Positions 1 through 8,557 are shown, counted from the stretch's first letter. The stretch: 13,545 nt of DNA from Sulfidibacterium sp046706345 (GCA_046706345.1 JBJKPL010000160.1:1-13545); one strand, 5' to 3'. Notes: a model not told the origin generated them from the sequence alone. Translations and numbers: made by a program.

Positions 1-2
1 GG

Positions 3-413
3 GGCACCCTGTTCAAGGATTTTGCCCATGCGCCTTCCAAACTGAAGGCTACCCTGGCTGCTGTCAGGGAACAATTCCCCGACCATCACCTGGTGGCGTG
101 CTTTGAGCTGCATACTTACAGCAGCCTGAACCCGGGATTTCTGAAACAATACCGGCATGCCCTGGATGACGCGGATGAAGCGGCGGTGTATTTCAATCCG
201 CACGCCCTGCAGGTCAAACGCATGGACATGCTGAAGCCCGAAGACATTATTTCAGCCTTCGAAAGGCATGACCTTCGTGTATTTGATGATTCCCGGGCCT
301 TGCAACCCTGGCTCTCACGAAAATCGGATCGACCCTTGGTCTTGTTGATGATGAGCTCGGGGAATTTCAATGGCCTGGATCTCATGGACCTAAGCCGGAA
401 ATACCTGGCGTAG
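3..413 (+). CDS. mpl: Mpl-like UDP-MurNAc:tripeptide ligase, C-terminal part (5' truncated by window)
   Basis: This is the last ~136 codons of a Mur ligase. The frame is open from position 3 and ends at TAG 411-413; the start lies outside the window. The fragment opens with GTLFKDFAHAPSKLKATL, which corresponds to the 'DDFAHHPT' motif that begins the C-terminal domain in Mpl and MurC. It continues through CFELHTYSS, replacing the 'EPRSNTM' stretch of E. coli Mpl, and ends with an MMSSGNFNGLDL segment equivalent to 'MSNGGFGG'. Mpl ligases attach recovered L-Ala-gamma-D-Glu-meso-DAP tripeptide to UDP-MurNAc in the cytoplasm, recycling peptidoglycan. The second His of the motif is Ala here, as I recall for Bacteroidota members. 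The catalytic ATP-binding domain cannot be seen, so MurC or another Mur paralogue is not formally excluded, but the C-terminal pattern fits Mpl better. The gene converges on rho. Confidence 0.82.
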   Translation, partial: GTLFKDFAHAPSKLKATLAAVREQFPDHHLVACFELHTYSSLNPGFLKQYRHALDDADEAAVYFNPHALQVKRMDMLKPEDIISAFERHDLRVFDDSRALQPWLSRKSDRPLVLLMMSSGNFNGLDLMDLSRKYLA

Positions 414-420
414 AAATAAA

Positions 421-451
421 AAAGGCTTTCTCAGCATCTGAGAAAGCCTTT
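421..451. terminator. Bidirectional intrinsic terminator between mpl and rho
   Basis: A perfect 14-bp inverted repeat (421-434 paired with 438-451) closes a 3-base loop. The right side is followed by a T-run at 454-459 for the plus-strand gene. The left side is preceded by an A-rich stretch at 414-423, which reads as a T-tract on the minus strand for rho. It sits 7 bases after the mpl stop and 22 bases from the rho stop, so it can end both convergent transcripts. Confidence 0.9.
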
Positions 452-472
452 GCTTTTTTAAATTTCTGCGGA

Positions 473-2365
473 TCAACCGTTCATGGAGATCAGAAATTCC
501 TCGTTTGATTTGGTAAACTTCATTTTGTCTTTCAGGAATTCCATGGCTTCGATGGGATTCATGTCGGCCAGGTGATTTCTGAGGATCCAGATACGCTGGA
601 GAATGTCTTTTTCCAGCAGCAGGTCTTCGCGACGGGTGCTGGAGGAGACGATGTCGATTGCCGGGAAGATGCGCTTGTTGGCGAGTTTCCGGTCGAGTTG
701 CAACTCCATGTTTCCGGTACCTTTAAATTCTTCGAAGATCACTTCGTCCATTTTTGAACCTGTGTCGATCAGCGCGGTAGCCAGGATGGTGAGCGATCCG
801 CCGTGTTCGATCTGACGTGCTGCTCCGAAGAATCGTTTCGGCTTTTGTAATGCGTTGGCTTCCACGCCACCGGAAAGAACTTTCCCGGAGGCAGGTGAAA
901 CGGTATTGTAGGCACGGGCCAGACGGGTGATGGAATCCAGCAGGATCACCACATCGTGACCGCTTTCCGTCATGCGTTTGGCTTTCTCCAGTACCAGATT
1001 GGCAATTTTAACATGCTTTTCAGCTGGTTCGTCGAAAGTAGAAGCAATGACTTCGGCGTTTACACTGCGCGCCATATCGGTTACTTCCTCAGGCCGTTCG
1101 TCGATCAGCAGGATGATCAGATAAACTTCCGGATGGTTCAGGGCGATCGCGTTGGCTACTTCTTTCAGCAGGACCGTTTTTCCGGTCTTTGGCTGGGCCA
1201 CGATCAAACCGCGCTGGCCTTTTCCAATAGGGCAGAACATATCCATGATCCGCGTGGAAATGGTTTCTTTGGCATGACCCGTCAGCGAGAATTTTTCCTG
1301 CGGGAACAGCGGGGTCAGATAATCGAAAGGAATCCGGTCGCGGATCTCCTCAGGGGTTTTGTTGTTGATGGAAATGACCTTGATCAGCGGGAAATACTTT
1401 TCGCCTTCCTTGGGAGGACGGATGGTGCCGCGAACGGTATCTCCGGTTTTCAGCCCGAACAATTTGATCTGTGACTGCGATACATAAATGTCGTCGGGGG
1501 AGTTCAGGTAGTTGTAATCTGAGGAACGCAGAAATCCATATCCATCAGGCATGATTTCCAGTACCCCTTCCGATTCGATGATCCCTTCCAGTTCGAAAGC
1601 GTAAAGGGCTTTCTGGGCCTCTTTGTCAGGCGCCTCTGTTTTTGGTTTGCTGGCTTCCGAAGTGGGAGCGGCAACTGGGGCAGCCGGGGCCGTTTCTTTG
1701 GCTTCAGCTGCTTCCTGGGGTTTGGTTTCGCTGTTGGGAACAAATTTTGCCTTTTCTTCGTTTACCGGTTCGGCTTCCGAAATTCTTTTTCTTTTCTTCT
1801 TGGCTTCGAATTGTTCCAGATGCGATTTGCGTTTGACGGGGGCCCCATTTTGATCAGTGCTTTCGGCTGGGGTATTTTTTGCTGCTTCTTCCCTGGGAGC
1901 GGTAGTTTTTTCACCCGGATTTTCTGCTACCGGTGCTTTGGCTGCTTTTTCATCTGCCGGTTTGGTTTCGGTAGCCTGTTTTTCCTTATTATCGGAATCT
2001 TTTTCGATCTTGACATTGGGATTGGAAGAAGCTACGGGTGTAGCAGGCTTGGCGGGTCTTCCGCGGCGGGAGCGGGCTTTGGGCTTTTCTGAGGCCTTGA
2101 CTTCTTCTTTCTTCTCCTGTTCTCCCTCTTTGGCTTCTCTTTGGGTGGCAGTTCCGGGATTGTTCCGCTTGCGGTCACGTTTATCAGCAGCCGACTTTCT
2201 TTCGTTGTCTACAGCAACTGAAGATGGATTGGCAGCCTGATGGTCCAGGATCTGATAGATCAGGTCCTGTTTGGATAACTTGTCAGTCTTACCGATACTC
2301 AATTGCTCGGCAATCTGACGCAGTTCGGTCTCCTGCTTGCCGTTAAGCTCTATAATATCATACAT
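473..2365 (-). CDS. rho: Transcription termination factor Rho with long disordered insert
   Basis: Rho is the hexameric ATP-dependent RNA translocase that terminates transcription. This 630-residue protein is much longer than E. coli Rho (419). Residues 1-45 form the helical Rho N-terminal domain. Residues ~50-252 are a Lys/Glu/Ala/Pro/Thr-rich low-complexity stretch with a basic RSRRGRPAKP patch at 98-107 and a KKKRKR cluster at 189-194. The cold-shock-like RNA-binding domain spans ~258-335 (DGYGFLRSSDYNYL at 274-287). The ATPase core has Walker A QPKTGKT at 391-397, Walker B VVILLD at 472-477, the Q-loop region PASGKVLSGG at 491-500 and the R-loop region GTGNMEL at 549-555. All catalytic motifs look intact. 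The insert is typical of Bacteroidota Rho; in Bacteroides thetaiotaomicron such a region has been reported to drive phase separation. The ATG at 2363-2365 opens the conserved N-domain. A promoter lies ~110 bases upstream. Confidence 0.98.
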   Translation of the reverse strand: MYDIIELNGKQETELRQIAEQLSIGKTDKLSKQDLIYQILDHQAANPSSVAVDNERKSAADKRDRKRNNPGTATQREAKEGEQEKKEEVKASEKPKARSRRGRPAKPATPVASSNPNVKIEKDSDNKEKQATETKPADEKAAKAPVAENPGEKTTAPREEAAKNTPAESTDQNGAPVKRKSHLEQFEAKKKRKRISEAEPVNEEKAKFVPNSETKPQEAAEAKETAPAAPVAAPTSEASKPKTEAPDKEAQKALYAFELEGIIESEGVLEIMPDGYGFLRSSDYNYLNSPDDIYVSQSQIKLFGLKTGDTVRGTIRPPKEGEKYFPLIKVISINNKTPEEIRDRIPFDYLTPLFPQEKFSLTGHAKETISTRIMDMFCPIGKGQRGLIVAQPKTGKTVLLKEVANAIALNHPEVYLIILLIDERPEEVTDMARSVNAEVIASTFDEPAEKHVKIANLVLEKAKRMTESGHDVVILLDSITRLARAYNTVSPASGKVLSGGVEANALQKPKRFFGAARQIEHGGSLTILATALIDTGSKMDEVIFEEFKGTGNMELQLDRKLANKRIFPAIDIVSSSTRREDLLLEKDILQRIWILRNHLADMNPIEAMEFLKDKMKFTKSNEEFLISMNG

Positions 2366-2729
2366 ATATCTTAAATTAATTTCATTAAGGTCAGAAAAAT
2401 AAAATCGAATAATTTCTAATGATCCGCGTAATAGAAAATCTTAAAAAGGAAATTTTAATAGGATTAATTAGTGCGGCAAATATACAAATTTTTATTTCAT
2501 ATTTTCAAAACCGTTGTTTTCTTTTTCACTGTCCGTCAGGGGCTATGCGCTGCCGGTCAAAATTCGTTCTCCCGGATTTTCAGGCCTCTTTTTGTTTCAT
2601 ATAGTTGAAAAACAGACCGATAAAGTTTAAAAGCCGGTTATTTTACGAAAGAAATGACGCAATCTTAAATTTTATTAAAAAGGTTATGAACAATTTCCGC
2701 ATCGGGACGGCTGTGGATGGTATCGGAAA
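2366..2729. other. Intergenic region between rho and the epimerase gene
   Basis: This 364-base stretch has no convincing gene. The rho-proximal part (2366-2510) is strongly AT-rich and holds the rho promoter and leader. The distal part (2511-2729) is of mixed composition. Near the epimerase stop there is an imperfect inverted repeat: 2693-2699 pairs with 2724-2730, with an inner 4-bp stem 2700-2703/2716-2719. On the minus strand a run of five T follows it about 12 bases later, so it may act as a weak terminator for the epimerase gene. Short open frames here have no recognisable product. Confidence 0.5.
2477..2510 (-). promoter_or_regulatory. Bacteroidota-type promoter for rho
   Basis: Read on the minus strand, TATATTTG (2484 to 2477) is an exact match to the Bacteroidota -7 consensus TAnnTTTG. 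It is preceded, after a 21-base spacer, by TTTTG (2510 to 2506), which matches the -33 element. Transcription would start near 2470, giving a 5' leader of about 105 AT-rich bases before the rho ATG. No transcript data were available. Confidence 0.6.
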
Positions 2730-3743
2730 TTACAGCCACCGGTGGGCCCTGTACCAGGCGATCGTCTCCCGCATTCCGGTTTCCAGGTCATATTCCGGCC
2801 TGAAGTCAAAGTCTTCCCGGATCCCGGAGGCATCACAACGCCAGTTGGTGCAGGTCAATGCCCGATATTTATCCCGGTTCAGCACCGTTTGGCGATGCAG
2901 AAGTCCCGAAACGGGCTCTGCCACTTCGGCGATCCAACGAACCATGGATTTGGGCACCACAAGCCTGAGACATTTTTTTCCCAGGATCCGTTTCACGATG
3001 CCGGCCACTTCCTCGCTGGTATAGGTATATCCGTCCGTAACAAAATACGACCGGTTCAGTATGCTGGATTCCAGGGCCAGGAAGACCAAACGCGCCAGGT
3101 CCCGGACATAAACAAAACTCAAATACTGCTTTTTCCGACCGATATAAAATTCAAAACCCCGGTTGACGGCCTTTAGATAAACGTAATAATCCCTTTCTCT
3201 TGGGCCGTAAACGCCCGTGGGGCGCAGGATCAGCCAGGGAAATCCCGAAAGCGAACTCAGGTATTGCTCTGCTTTGAGCTTGCTTTTCCCATACAGTGAA
3301 AAAGGTTGGGGCTTATCGCTCTCCCGCACCGGGGCACCGGTGTTTTCATCCCCATGCCCATAGGCCTCCAGGCTGCTCATGTACAAAAATTTTTCCGGAA
3401 GGCATTGGCTTTCCAGCAGGGCTTCCGCCAGATTTTGGGTGTAACGGCAGTTCACAGTCATAAAATCCTCTTTCCGGACCGCCTTGGTGACACCTGCATT
3501 GTGAATGACATACTGAAAGCGAACCCCCTGTCTGGCCATCTCCTGAAAATCCCGGATCATCCGCGATGTATTGCTGAGATCCATGGTGAACATCCGGACC
3601 TCTTTCTTATTTAAGTATCCCGTTTCGCTGCTGCTGCGAATACCGGCATAAACCTGATACCCGCGCCGGACGGCTTCCTCCGCCAAAAAACCGCCGATAA
3701 AACCGCTGGCTCCTGTGATCAGTACCTTTTTCTGTATGCTCAT
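2730..3743 (-). CDS. NAD(P)-dependent epimerase/dehydratase (extended SDR)
   Basis: This is an extended short-chain dehydrogenase/reductase of 337 residues, the usual length for the family. The N-terminal Rossmann motif TGASGFIG (10-17) binds NAD(P). An acidic/Ser site MDLSN follows at 54-58, and HNAGVT at 81-86 is the structural loop. The catalytic set is visible: Ser in YMSSLEAYG (121-129) and the YxxxK pair Tyr151/Lys155 in SLYGKSKLKAEQ. LRPTGVYGPRERD (173-185) is the typical substrate-side loop of nucleotide-sugar epimerases and dihydroflavonol-reductase-like enzymes. The C-terminal region (~260-337) is the variable substrate lid, so the substrate cannot be deduced; a nucleotide sugar, a sterol-like or another small alcohol/ketone are all possible. 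The ATG at 3741-3743 sits directly before the beta1 strand. The gene lies upstream of rho on the same strand but 364 bases away, and is divergent from the acyl-CoA synthetase. Confidence 0.92.
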   Translation of the reverse strand: MSIQKKVLITGASGFIGGFLAEEAVRRGYQVYAGIRSSSETGYLNKKEVRMFTMDLSNTSRMIRDFQEMARQGVRFQYVIHNAGVTKAVRKEDFMTVNCRYTQNLAEALLESQCLPEKFLYMSSLEAYGHGDENTGAPVRESDKPQPFSLYGKSKLKAEQYLSSLSGFPWLILRPTGVYGPRERDYYVYLKAVNRGFEFYIGRKKQYLSFVYVRDLARLVFLALESSILNRSYFVTDGYTYTSEEVAGIVKRILGKKCLRLVVPKSMVRWIAEVAEPVSGLLHRQTVLNRDKYRALTCTNWRCDASGIREDFDFRPEYDLETGMRETIAWYRAHRWL

Positions 3744-3969
3744 TCCTGCAAATAGTGTAGGCTAAAGGTATTACTTTTTATGCTAGGTTTTCTCATATTC
3801 GGGATTAAAACGAGGATCGAAAGAGAGGGAATGTTCATGTAAATAACTGAAATTAAATTTATGGAGTGAAAGAACCTTTCTTCTATCATTTAATTTACAT
3901 CCCGAAATTCACGTTGAGAGGGCGATTTTTTAGGCTGCGGATTTTCGTCTCATTTCGTCCGAAATTTTG

Positions 3970-3977
3970 TAACTTTG
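3970..3977 (+). promoter_or_regulatory. Candidate promoter -7 element for acyl-CoA synthetase
   Basis: TAACTTTG is an exact match to the Bacteroidota TAnnTTTG -7 element, 37 bases before the ATG at 4015. A TTTTC at 3942-3946 lies about where a -33 TTTG element would be, though it is imperfect and the spacing (23 bases) is slightly long. The predicted leader is about 30 bases. Confidence 0.5.
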
Positions 3978-4014
3978 TTCTAGGTATCGCGCTCGAAACT
4001 TTAAGACCATTTCC

Positions 4015-5664
4015 ATGATAAATGAAAATTTAGTTGCTTACTTCAATGCAGCTATCAAAGAAAATCTTGAAAAACCGTCGTTGTCGGATTTCGGTGGCAG
4101 GACACTGACTTATAAAGAAGTGGGGGAAGCCATCCTGAAATTTCACATCACTTTTGAAAAAACCGGGATTAAAAGAGGGGACAAGATCGCGCTGATCGGG
4201 AAAAACTCCGCCAACTGGGGCGTGGCTTTTCTTTCCATCGTGACCTATGGCGCGGTGGCCGTTCCCATCCTGCCCGATTTTCTGCCCAAGGATGTCCATT
4301 ATATTGTAAACCATTCCGAGTCGAAAGTCCTGTTCAGCGCATCCTCCATTTGGCCCAAGCTCGACATTGAACAGATGATGGACCTTCAATACGTTTATGG
4401 TTTGGAAGAGCTGATGCCCGTCTTTTCCAAGATCGAACACCTGGATGAGATTATTCATTCTTTGAGCGGCCTTTTGAAAGACAAATTTCCAACCGGACTG
4501 GATGCGAAAACCTTCCAGCTCCCGAAGGTGGAGAATTCGGAACTGGCTGAGATCAGCTATACTTCGGGAACCACCGGTTATTCCAAAGGCGTAATGCTCT
4601 TGCACAACAGCCTGGCTGCCAATGTGCGGTTTGCGCAAAACCACATGCCCCTGCAGTCGGGTGACAAGATCGTGTCTTTCTTGCCCATGGCGCATTCCTA
4701 CGGCCTGGCTTTTGAGTTCCTGTTTCCCTTTACGCTGGGATGTCACATCACCTTTCTGACCAAAACGCCGACCCCTGCCATCATTACCAGTGCGTTTCAG
4801 GAAGTGAAACCCCGGCTGATTCTTTCGGTGCCGCTGGTGATCGAGAAGATCTACAAAAAAAGGATCTTACCTCAGATCCGGAAAGCGCCCATCAACTGGA
4901 TGCTGAAAACCCCGGGTCTTAACAAATTGATCCTAAAGAAAGTCCGGGCCGGCGTAGGAGAGGGCTTCGGCGGAAATTTTGTAGAAGTCGTGGTGGGGGG
5001 TGCTGCCCTGAGCGAAGAGATCGAATCCTTTTTCCGCAAGATCGGTTTCCCCATCACAGTGGGTTACGGTATGACCGAATGCGGCCCGCTGGTTTCCTAT
5101 GCCGCCTCGGCGGAAGCCAAGCTGGGATCCTGCGGGAAGCCCGTCGACAGCCTGGAGGTACGGATCGATTCCCCGGATCCCATCCACGAGGTGGGCGAGA
5201 TCCTGATGCGCGGAGAAAATGTGATGGTAGGCTATTACAAAAACAAGGAAGCCACCAACCTCGCCATCGATAAGGACGGCTGGCTGCATTCCGGCGATCT
5301 TGGCCTGATGGATGAAGACGGTTTCATCTTTATTAAGGGCCGCAGCAAAAGCATGATCCTGGGACCCTCCGGACAAAATATCTATCCCGAGGAAATCGAG
5401 TCGGTCATCAACAACCGGGCTTGCGTGGCCGAATCACTCGTGGTGAAGCGCGAAGAAAAACTCGTGGCATTGATCTTTCCAGACGAAGACGTCGTCAAGG
5501 CCATGGAGCTGAGCCGGGAAGAATTGGCGCAGAAACTGGAAGATTACCGCAAGGAACTGAACAAACATTTCCCGGCCTACATGGCCGTGACAAAAATGGT
5601 CCTCCATCCGGAACCTTTTGAAAAAACACCCAAACAAAGTATTAAACGCTTTTTGTATGAGTAA
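4015..5664 (+). CDS. AMP-binding acyl-CoA (or acyl-ACP) synthetase
   Basis: This 549-residue member of the ANL adenylate-forming superfamily probably activates a fatty acid as acyl-AMP and transfers it to CoA or ACP. The core motifs are in order: P-loop YTSGTTGYSKG at 182-192 (Ser instead of the usual Pro before Lys, which I recall as common in Bacteroidota), FLPMAHSYG at 222-230, the adenine-binding YGMTECGP at 351-358, HSGDLG at 425-430 with ribose-binding Asp428, and the hinge GRSKSMILGPSGQNIYPEEIE at 442-462. No signal peptide is seen. The C-terminal A10 segment EKTPKQSIKRF is unusual: aligned on the I-x-R core, Ser542 falls where most members have the catalytic Lys, although Lys540 and Lys544 flank it. 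It resembles long-chain fatty-acid ligases, but chain length and acceptor cannot be told. The nuclease gene follows after 62 bases and may be co-transcribed. Confidence 0.92.
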   Translation: MINENLVAYFNAAIKENLEKPSLSDFGGRTLTYKEVGEAILKFHITFEKTGIKRGDKIALIGKNSANWGVAFLSIVTYGAVAVPILPDFLPKDVHYIVNHSESKVLFSASSIWPKLDIEQMMDLQYVYGLEELMPVFSKIEHLDEIIHSLSGLLKDKFPTGLDAKTFQLPKVENSELAEISYTSGTTGYSKGVMLLHNSLAANVRFAQNHMPLQSGDKIVSFLPMAHSYGLAFEFLFPFTLGCHITFLTKTPTPAIITSAFQEVKPRLILSVPLVIEKIYKKRILPQIRKAPINWMLKTPGLNKLILKKVRAGVGEGFGGNFVEVVVGGAALSEEIESFFRKIGFPITVGYGMTECGPLVSYAASAEAKLGSCGKPVDSLEVRIDSPDPIHEVGEILMRGENVMVGYYKNKEATNLAIDKDGWLHSGDLGLMDEDGFIFIKGRSKSMILGPSGQNIYPEEIESVINNRACVAESLVVKREEKLVALIFPDEDVVKAMELSREELAQKLEDYRKELNKHFPAYMAVTKMVLHPEPFEKTPKQSIKRFLYE

Positions 5665-5710
5665 CGGTCAGAAAGTTGAAAATCAAACGATGAAGACCCA
5701 TTGTTCTTTC

Positions 5711-5716
5711 GGGAGG
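5711..5716 (+). promoter_or_regulatory. Ribosome-binding site of the AddB-like nuclease
   Basis: GGGAGG ends 10 bases before the ATG at 5727. Strong purine Shine-Dalgarno sites are not the rule in Bacteroidota, so this supports the chosen start. No in-frame upstream start competes. Confidence 0.45.
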
Positions 5717-5726
5717 GAATGAATTT

Positions 5727-8543
5727 ATGCGGGACCAGAAAAAATTTCTTGAAAAAGTCGCAGCGCTTCTGGCCGGAGAATCTGTTACGGATTTATCTAA
5801 AACGGTGGTGGTCTTTCCCAACCACCGATCGGGGATTTTCCTGAAAAAATACTTGATGGAGGCGCTTCCGCGGAATTCCTGGCTCCCGGAGATCCTGACC
5901 ATCGACGAGCTGATGATGGCGTTGTCAGGACTCAATGCGGCCGATGCCGTGGTGGTTGATTTCGAACTTTATCAGATCCACCGTGTGATCGAAGGGGAAA
6001 AAGCCCGCCCGCTGGAGGATTTTCTGAACTGGGCCCCGCTGATGATCAACGACTTCAGCGATATCGACTATTATCTTGCGAATGCGAAAACCCTTTTCAG
6101 CGAGCTTACCGACATTAAGGCACTGGAGCGCTGGAACCTGGGAGAGAAACCCCTGACAGAGATCCAGAAAAACTATCTAAAATTTTTCCAGTCGCTTTTC
6201 ACTTATTATTCAAGACTGCAGAAAAGTTTGCTTGAAAAAAATCTGGCGTATAAGGCCATGGCCTATCGCCGGGTGGCGGAAAATTATGACTCCGTAAAAA
6301 AGGCCATCCGTTGGGAACATTTTGTCTTTGCCGGATTTAATGCGCTGACGGAATCGGAAAAACAACTGATGACTGCCCTGAAAAACGATTATCGCTTCGA
6401 TTATCTGGTCGACGCGGATACTTTTTATTTCGAAAACCGGCGGCATCCGCATGAAGCTTCCCGGTTCATCCGGCAGGCATTGAAGTCCCTGAAGATTTCA
6501 GATCCTGCCTGGGTGGAAGACCACCTGACCCGGGATCCAAAGACGCTCGAAGTGGTCGGGGTTCCCAAATATGTGGGGCAGGTTGCCTTTGCAGCACAGA
6601 CCCTGCAGAGATGGTTTTCCGATTCTCATTACGATCCTGCCGGCACCCTGGTGGTCCTTGGTGAGGAAGACCTGTTGATCCCGCTGCTAAATGCCGTTCC
6701 GGTGAAAACCGGCAACGGGTCGGCACTTCAGTACAACGTGAGTCTCGGGTATCCATTAAAAGACGGGCCGCTGGCGCATTTCATCCTGGCATGGTTGGAA
6801 ATGCTGGTCCTGCGCGAGGAAGATCCCGCTCACAGGATCCCGGTGGCGTCGCTGCTTACTTTGTTACGGAGTCCGGTTATGGAGATGCTGGGAAGGGGCG
6901 CGGAAACGCTTTCGCTCATGAAATCGATCCCCGGTTTTTTTGTCGAAGCACGGGAATTGTATCAAATGGATTTTTCGGAAGACACCCGTTCGCTGATGGA
7001 AGTCCTTTTCGGAAAACTGAAAAAACCCGCTGATTTTCTCTTTCAGCTGGGAACTTTCCTGCAACTTTTACAGGCCGGTCCTGAATTCAGGGAAAAAACC
7101 GGAGCGTTGCTGCAGTCCCAGTTGGTTTTGGTCTTCCGTCTCACGAAAGTGTTAGAGGGAATGCTGAAAGAACAGGCAGCGGTGCTGAACTTCAGAGCAC
7201 TGCAAAAGATCGTGGCCCAGGTGCTGAACCGCCAGGAGGTGAGCCTGAAAGGCGAACCTCTGACGGGCGTTCAGATCATGGGTATGCTTGAAACCAGGAG
7301 TCTGGATTTTGAAAATGTGATCATCATCGGCGCCAACGAAGGCATCCTTCCGAAAACGGGTTTTTCCGAGTCCTTTATTCCCTTCGACCTGAGAAGAAAT
7401 CACGGGTTGCCGCTGCCCAATACCAAGTCGGCCATTTTTTCCTATTATTTCTTTAGGCTCCTGCAGCGGGCGCAGCATGTGGTTTATCTGTTCAATTCGG
7501 AACCGGATGTCTTTGGAAACGGAGAGCCCAGCCGCTTTATCCGGCAGGTGGAGCACGAACTGGCCGGGAAGAACCCAAACCTGACTTTTAAAAAACAGTG
7601 GGTGAATACGCCTTTGCGTGACCATGATCTCAAAAGCGAGATCACGGTCGAAAAAACCGGCGAAGTGCTTCCCAGACTGAAAGCTCTCGCAGAAAGCGGT
7701 ATTTCGCCGTCAGCCTTGAATTCCTTCATCAGATGCAGTCTTCAGTTTTATCTGAAATACGTCCTGAAAATTGAACCGCCCGATCCGGTGGAAACTTCGG
7801 TACAGTCCGATACCTTTGGCAGCGTCGTTCACGGCGTGCTCGAAAGACTATATAAGCCCTTTGCGGGACAGAAGATCCTTCCGGAGGTTCTTGAAAGCCA
7901 GATGGCAGCTGTGGGGACCATCCTGAAGGAAAACTTCGATAAATACTATGGTGTTCATGATCTGAATTATGGAAAAAATCTGCTGATCTTTGAAGTGGCC
8001 AAAGCCTACGTGGAACGGTTTATCCAAAACGATTTGATCAATCTGCAAACCACAGAGCGACATCTGGAGGGAGTGGAACTGGGATATAAAGCGCTGTTTT
8101 CCTTTGCCGGTGGGAAGGTGAACATCAAAGGCATTATCGACCGTGTGGACCGTATTCCCGGGGAACCGGGGATCCGGATCCTGGATTACAAAACCGGTAC
8201 CGTTCGGGAGGCCGACCTGAAAATCAAAGACTGGGACGCGCTGATCACCGAGGACAAATATTCCAAGGCCTTTCAGGTGCTGACCTATGCCTGGCTCTAC
8301 CGCGCCGTGAATCCCGGTGTAAGTCAGCTGAATGCAGGCCTGATCAGCATGAAATCGGCCTCCGGAAAACCGGCGGAAGTCGTTTTGCCGGAAGGTGCAG
8401 CCCTCCATGATGCGATGCCGGAGTTCGAGAACCTGCTGAACCGGCTCCTGACTGCCCTGTTTGATGAAAACAAACCCTTTGAACAAACCTCAGATCCTGA
8501 ACGTTGCACGTATTGCGATTTTAAAAATATGTGCAACCGTTAG
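5727..8543 (+). CDS. AddB-like PD-(D/E)XK nuclease with Fe-S cluster motif
   Basis: This 938-residue protein resembles AddB, the subunit that with the AddA helicase-nuclease resects double-strand DNA ends for recombination. The N-terminal helicase-like half opens with VVVFPNHRSGIFLKKYL (27-43), where AddB has its Walker A; here the GxGKT is gone, so ATP hydrolysis by this half is unlikely. Residues ~515-600 (TRSLDFENVIIIGANEGILP, FNSEPD) match the helicase-2-like segment. The C-terminal nuclease domain is complete: His702, Asp805 (GIIDRVD), Asp820 and Lys822 (ILDYKTG), and Gln850/Tyr854. Four cysteines, Cys670 in FIRCSLQFYLKYV and Cys927/Cys930/Cys936 (C-x2-C-x5-C), reproduce the 4Fe-4S 'iron staple' spacing of B. 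subtilis AddB. The gene follows the acyl-CoA synthetase by 62 bases. No addA-like gene is in the window, so its partner must be encoded elsewhere or upstream events have separated them. Confidence 0.9.
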   Translation: MRDQKKFLEKVAALLAGESVTDLSKTVVVFPNHRSGIFLKKYLMEALPRNSWLPEILTIDELMMALSGLNAADAVVVDFELYQIHRVIEGEKARPLEDFLNWAPLMINDFSDIDYYLANAKTLFSELTDIKALERWNLGEKPLTEIQKNYLKFFQSLFTYYSRLQKSLLEKNLAYKAMAYRRVAENYDSVKKAIRWEHFVFAGFNALTESEKQLMTALKNDYRFDYLVDADTFYFENRRHPHEASRFIRQALKSLKISDPAWVEDHLTRDPKTLEVVGVPKYVGQVAFAAQTLQRWFSDSHYDPAGTLVVLGEEDLLIPLLNAVPVKTGNGSALQYNVSLGYPLKDGPLAHFILAWLEMLVLREEDPAHRIPVASLLTLLRSPVMEMLGRGAETLSLMKSIPGFFVEARELYQMDFSEDTRSLMEVLFGKLKKPADFLFQLGTFLQLLQAGPEFREKTGALLQSQLVLVFRLTKVLEGMLKEQAAVLNFRALQKIVAQVLNRQEVSLKGEPLTGVQIMGMLETRSLDFENVIIIGANEGILPKTGFSESFIPFDLRRNHGLPLPNTKSAIFSYYFFRLLQRAQHVVYLFNSEPDVFGNGEPSRFIRQVEHELAGKNPNLTFKKQWVNTPLRDHDLKSEITVEKTGEVLPRLKALAESGISPSALNSFIRCSLQFYLKYVLKIEPPDPVETSVQSDTFGSVVHGVLERLYKPFAGQKILPEVLESQMAAVGTILKENFDKYYGVHDLNYGKNLLIFEVAKAYVERFIQNDLINLQTTERHLEGVELGYKALFSFAGGKVNIKGIIDRVDRIPGEPGIRILDYKTGTVREADLKIKDWDALITEDKYSKAFQVLTYAWLYRAVNPGVSQLNAGLISMKSASGKPAEVVLPEGAALHDAMPEFENLLNRLLTALFDENKPFEQTSDPERCTYCDFKNMCNR

Positions 8544-8557
8544 GAGGGGAGGGTTCT

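Noticed and set aside
1504..2240. Several open frames in other phases over the rho insert
   Set aside because: They are by-products of the low-complexity Lys/Glu/Ala/Pro codons in the Rho insert; the rho frame is intact and conserved on both sides.
2605..3024. 139-codon plus-strand open frame covering the rho/epimerase gap and the epimerase 3' end
   Set aside because: Most of it is antisense to conserved epimerase sequence; the remainder has no recognisable features.
3837..3900. 8-bp inverted repeat ATGTAAAT...ATTTACAT in the divergent intergenic region
   Set aside because: The two arms are 48 bases apart in AT-rich DNA, so the match is expected by chance; there is no support for an operator.
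5657..5722. 21-codon open frame (ATG overlapping the synthetase stop, ending just before the nuclease start)
   Set aside because: It has ATGA-type overlap at its start, but it is short, has no recognisable sequence, its end overlaps the nuclease ribosome-binding site, and a chance occurrence is likely.
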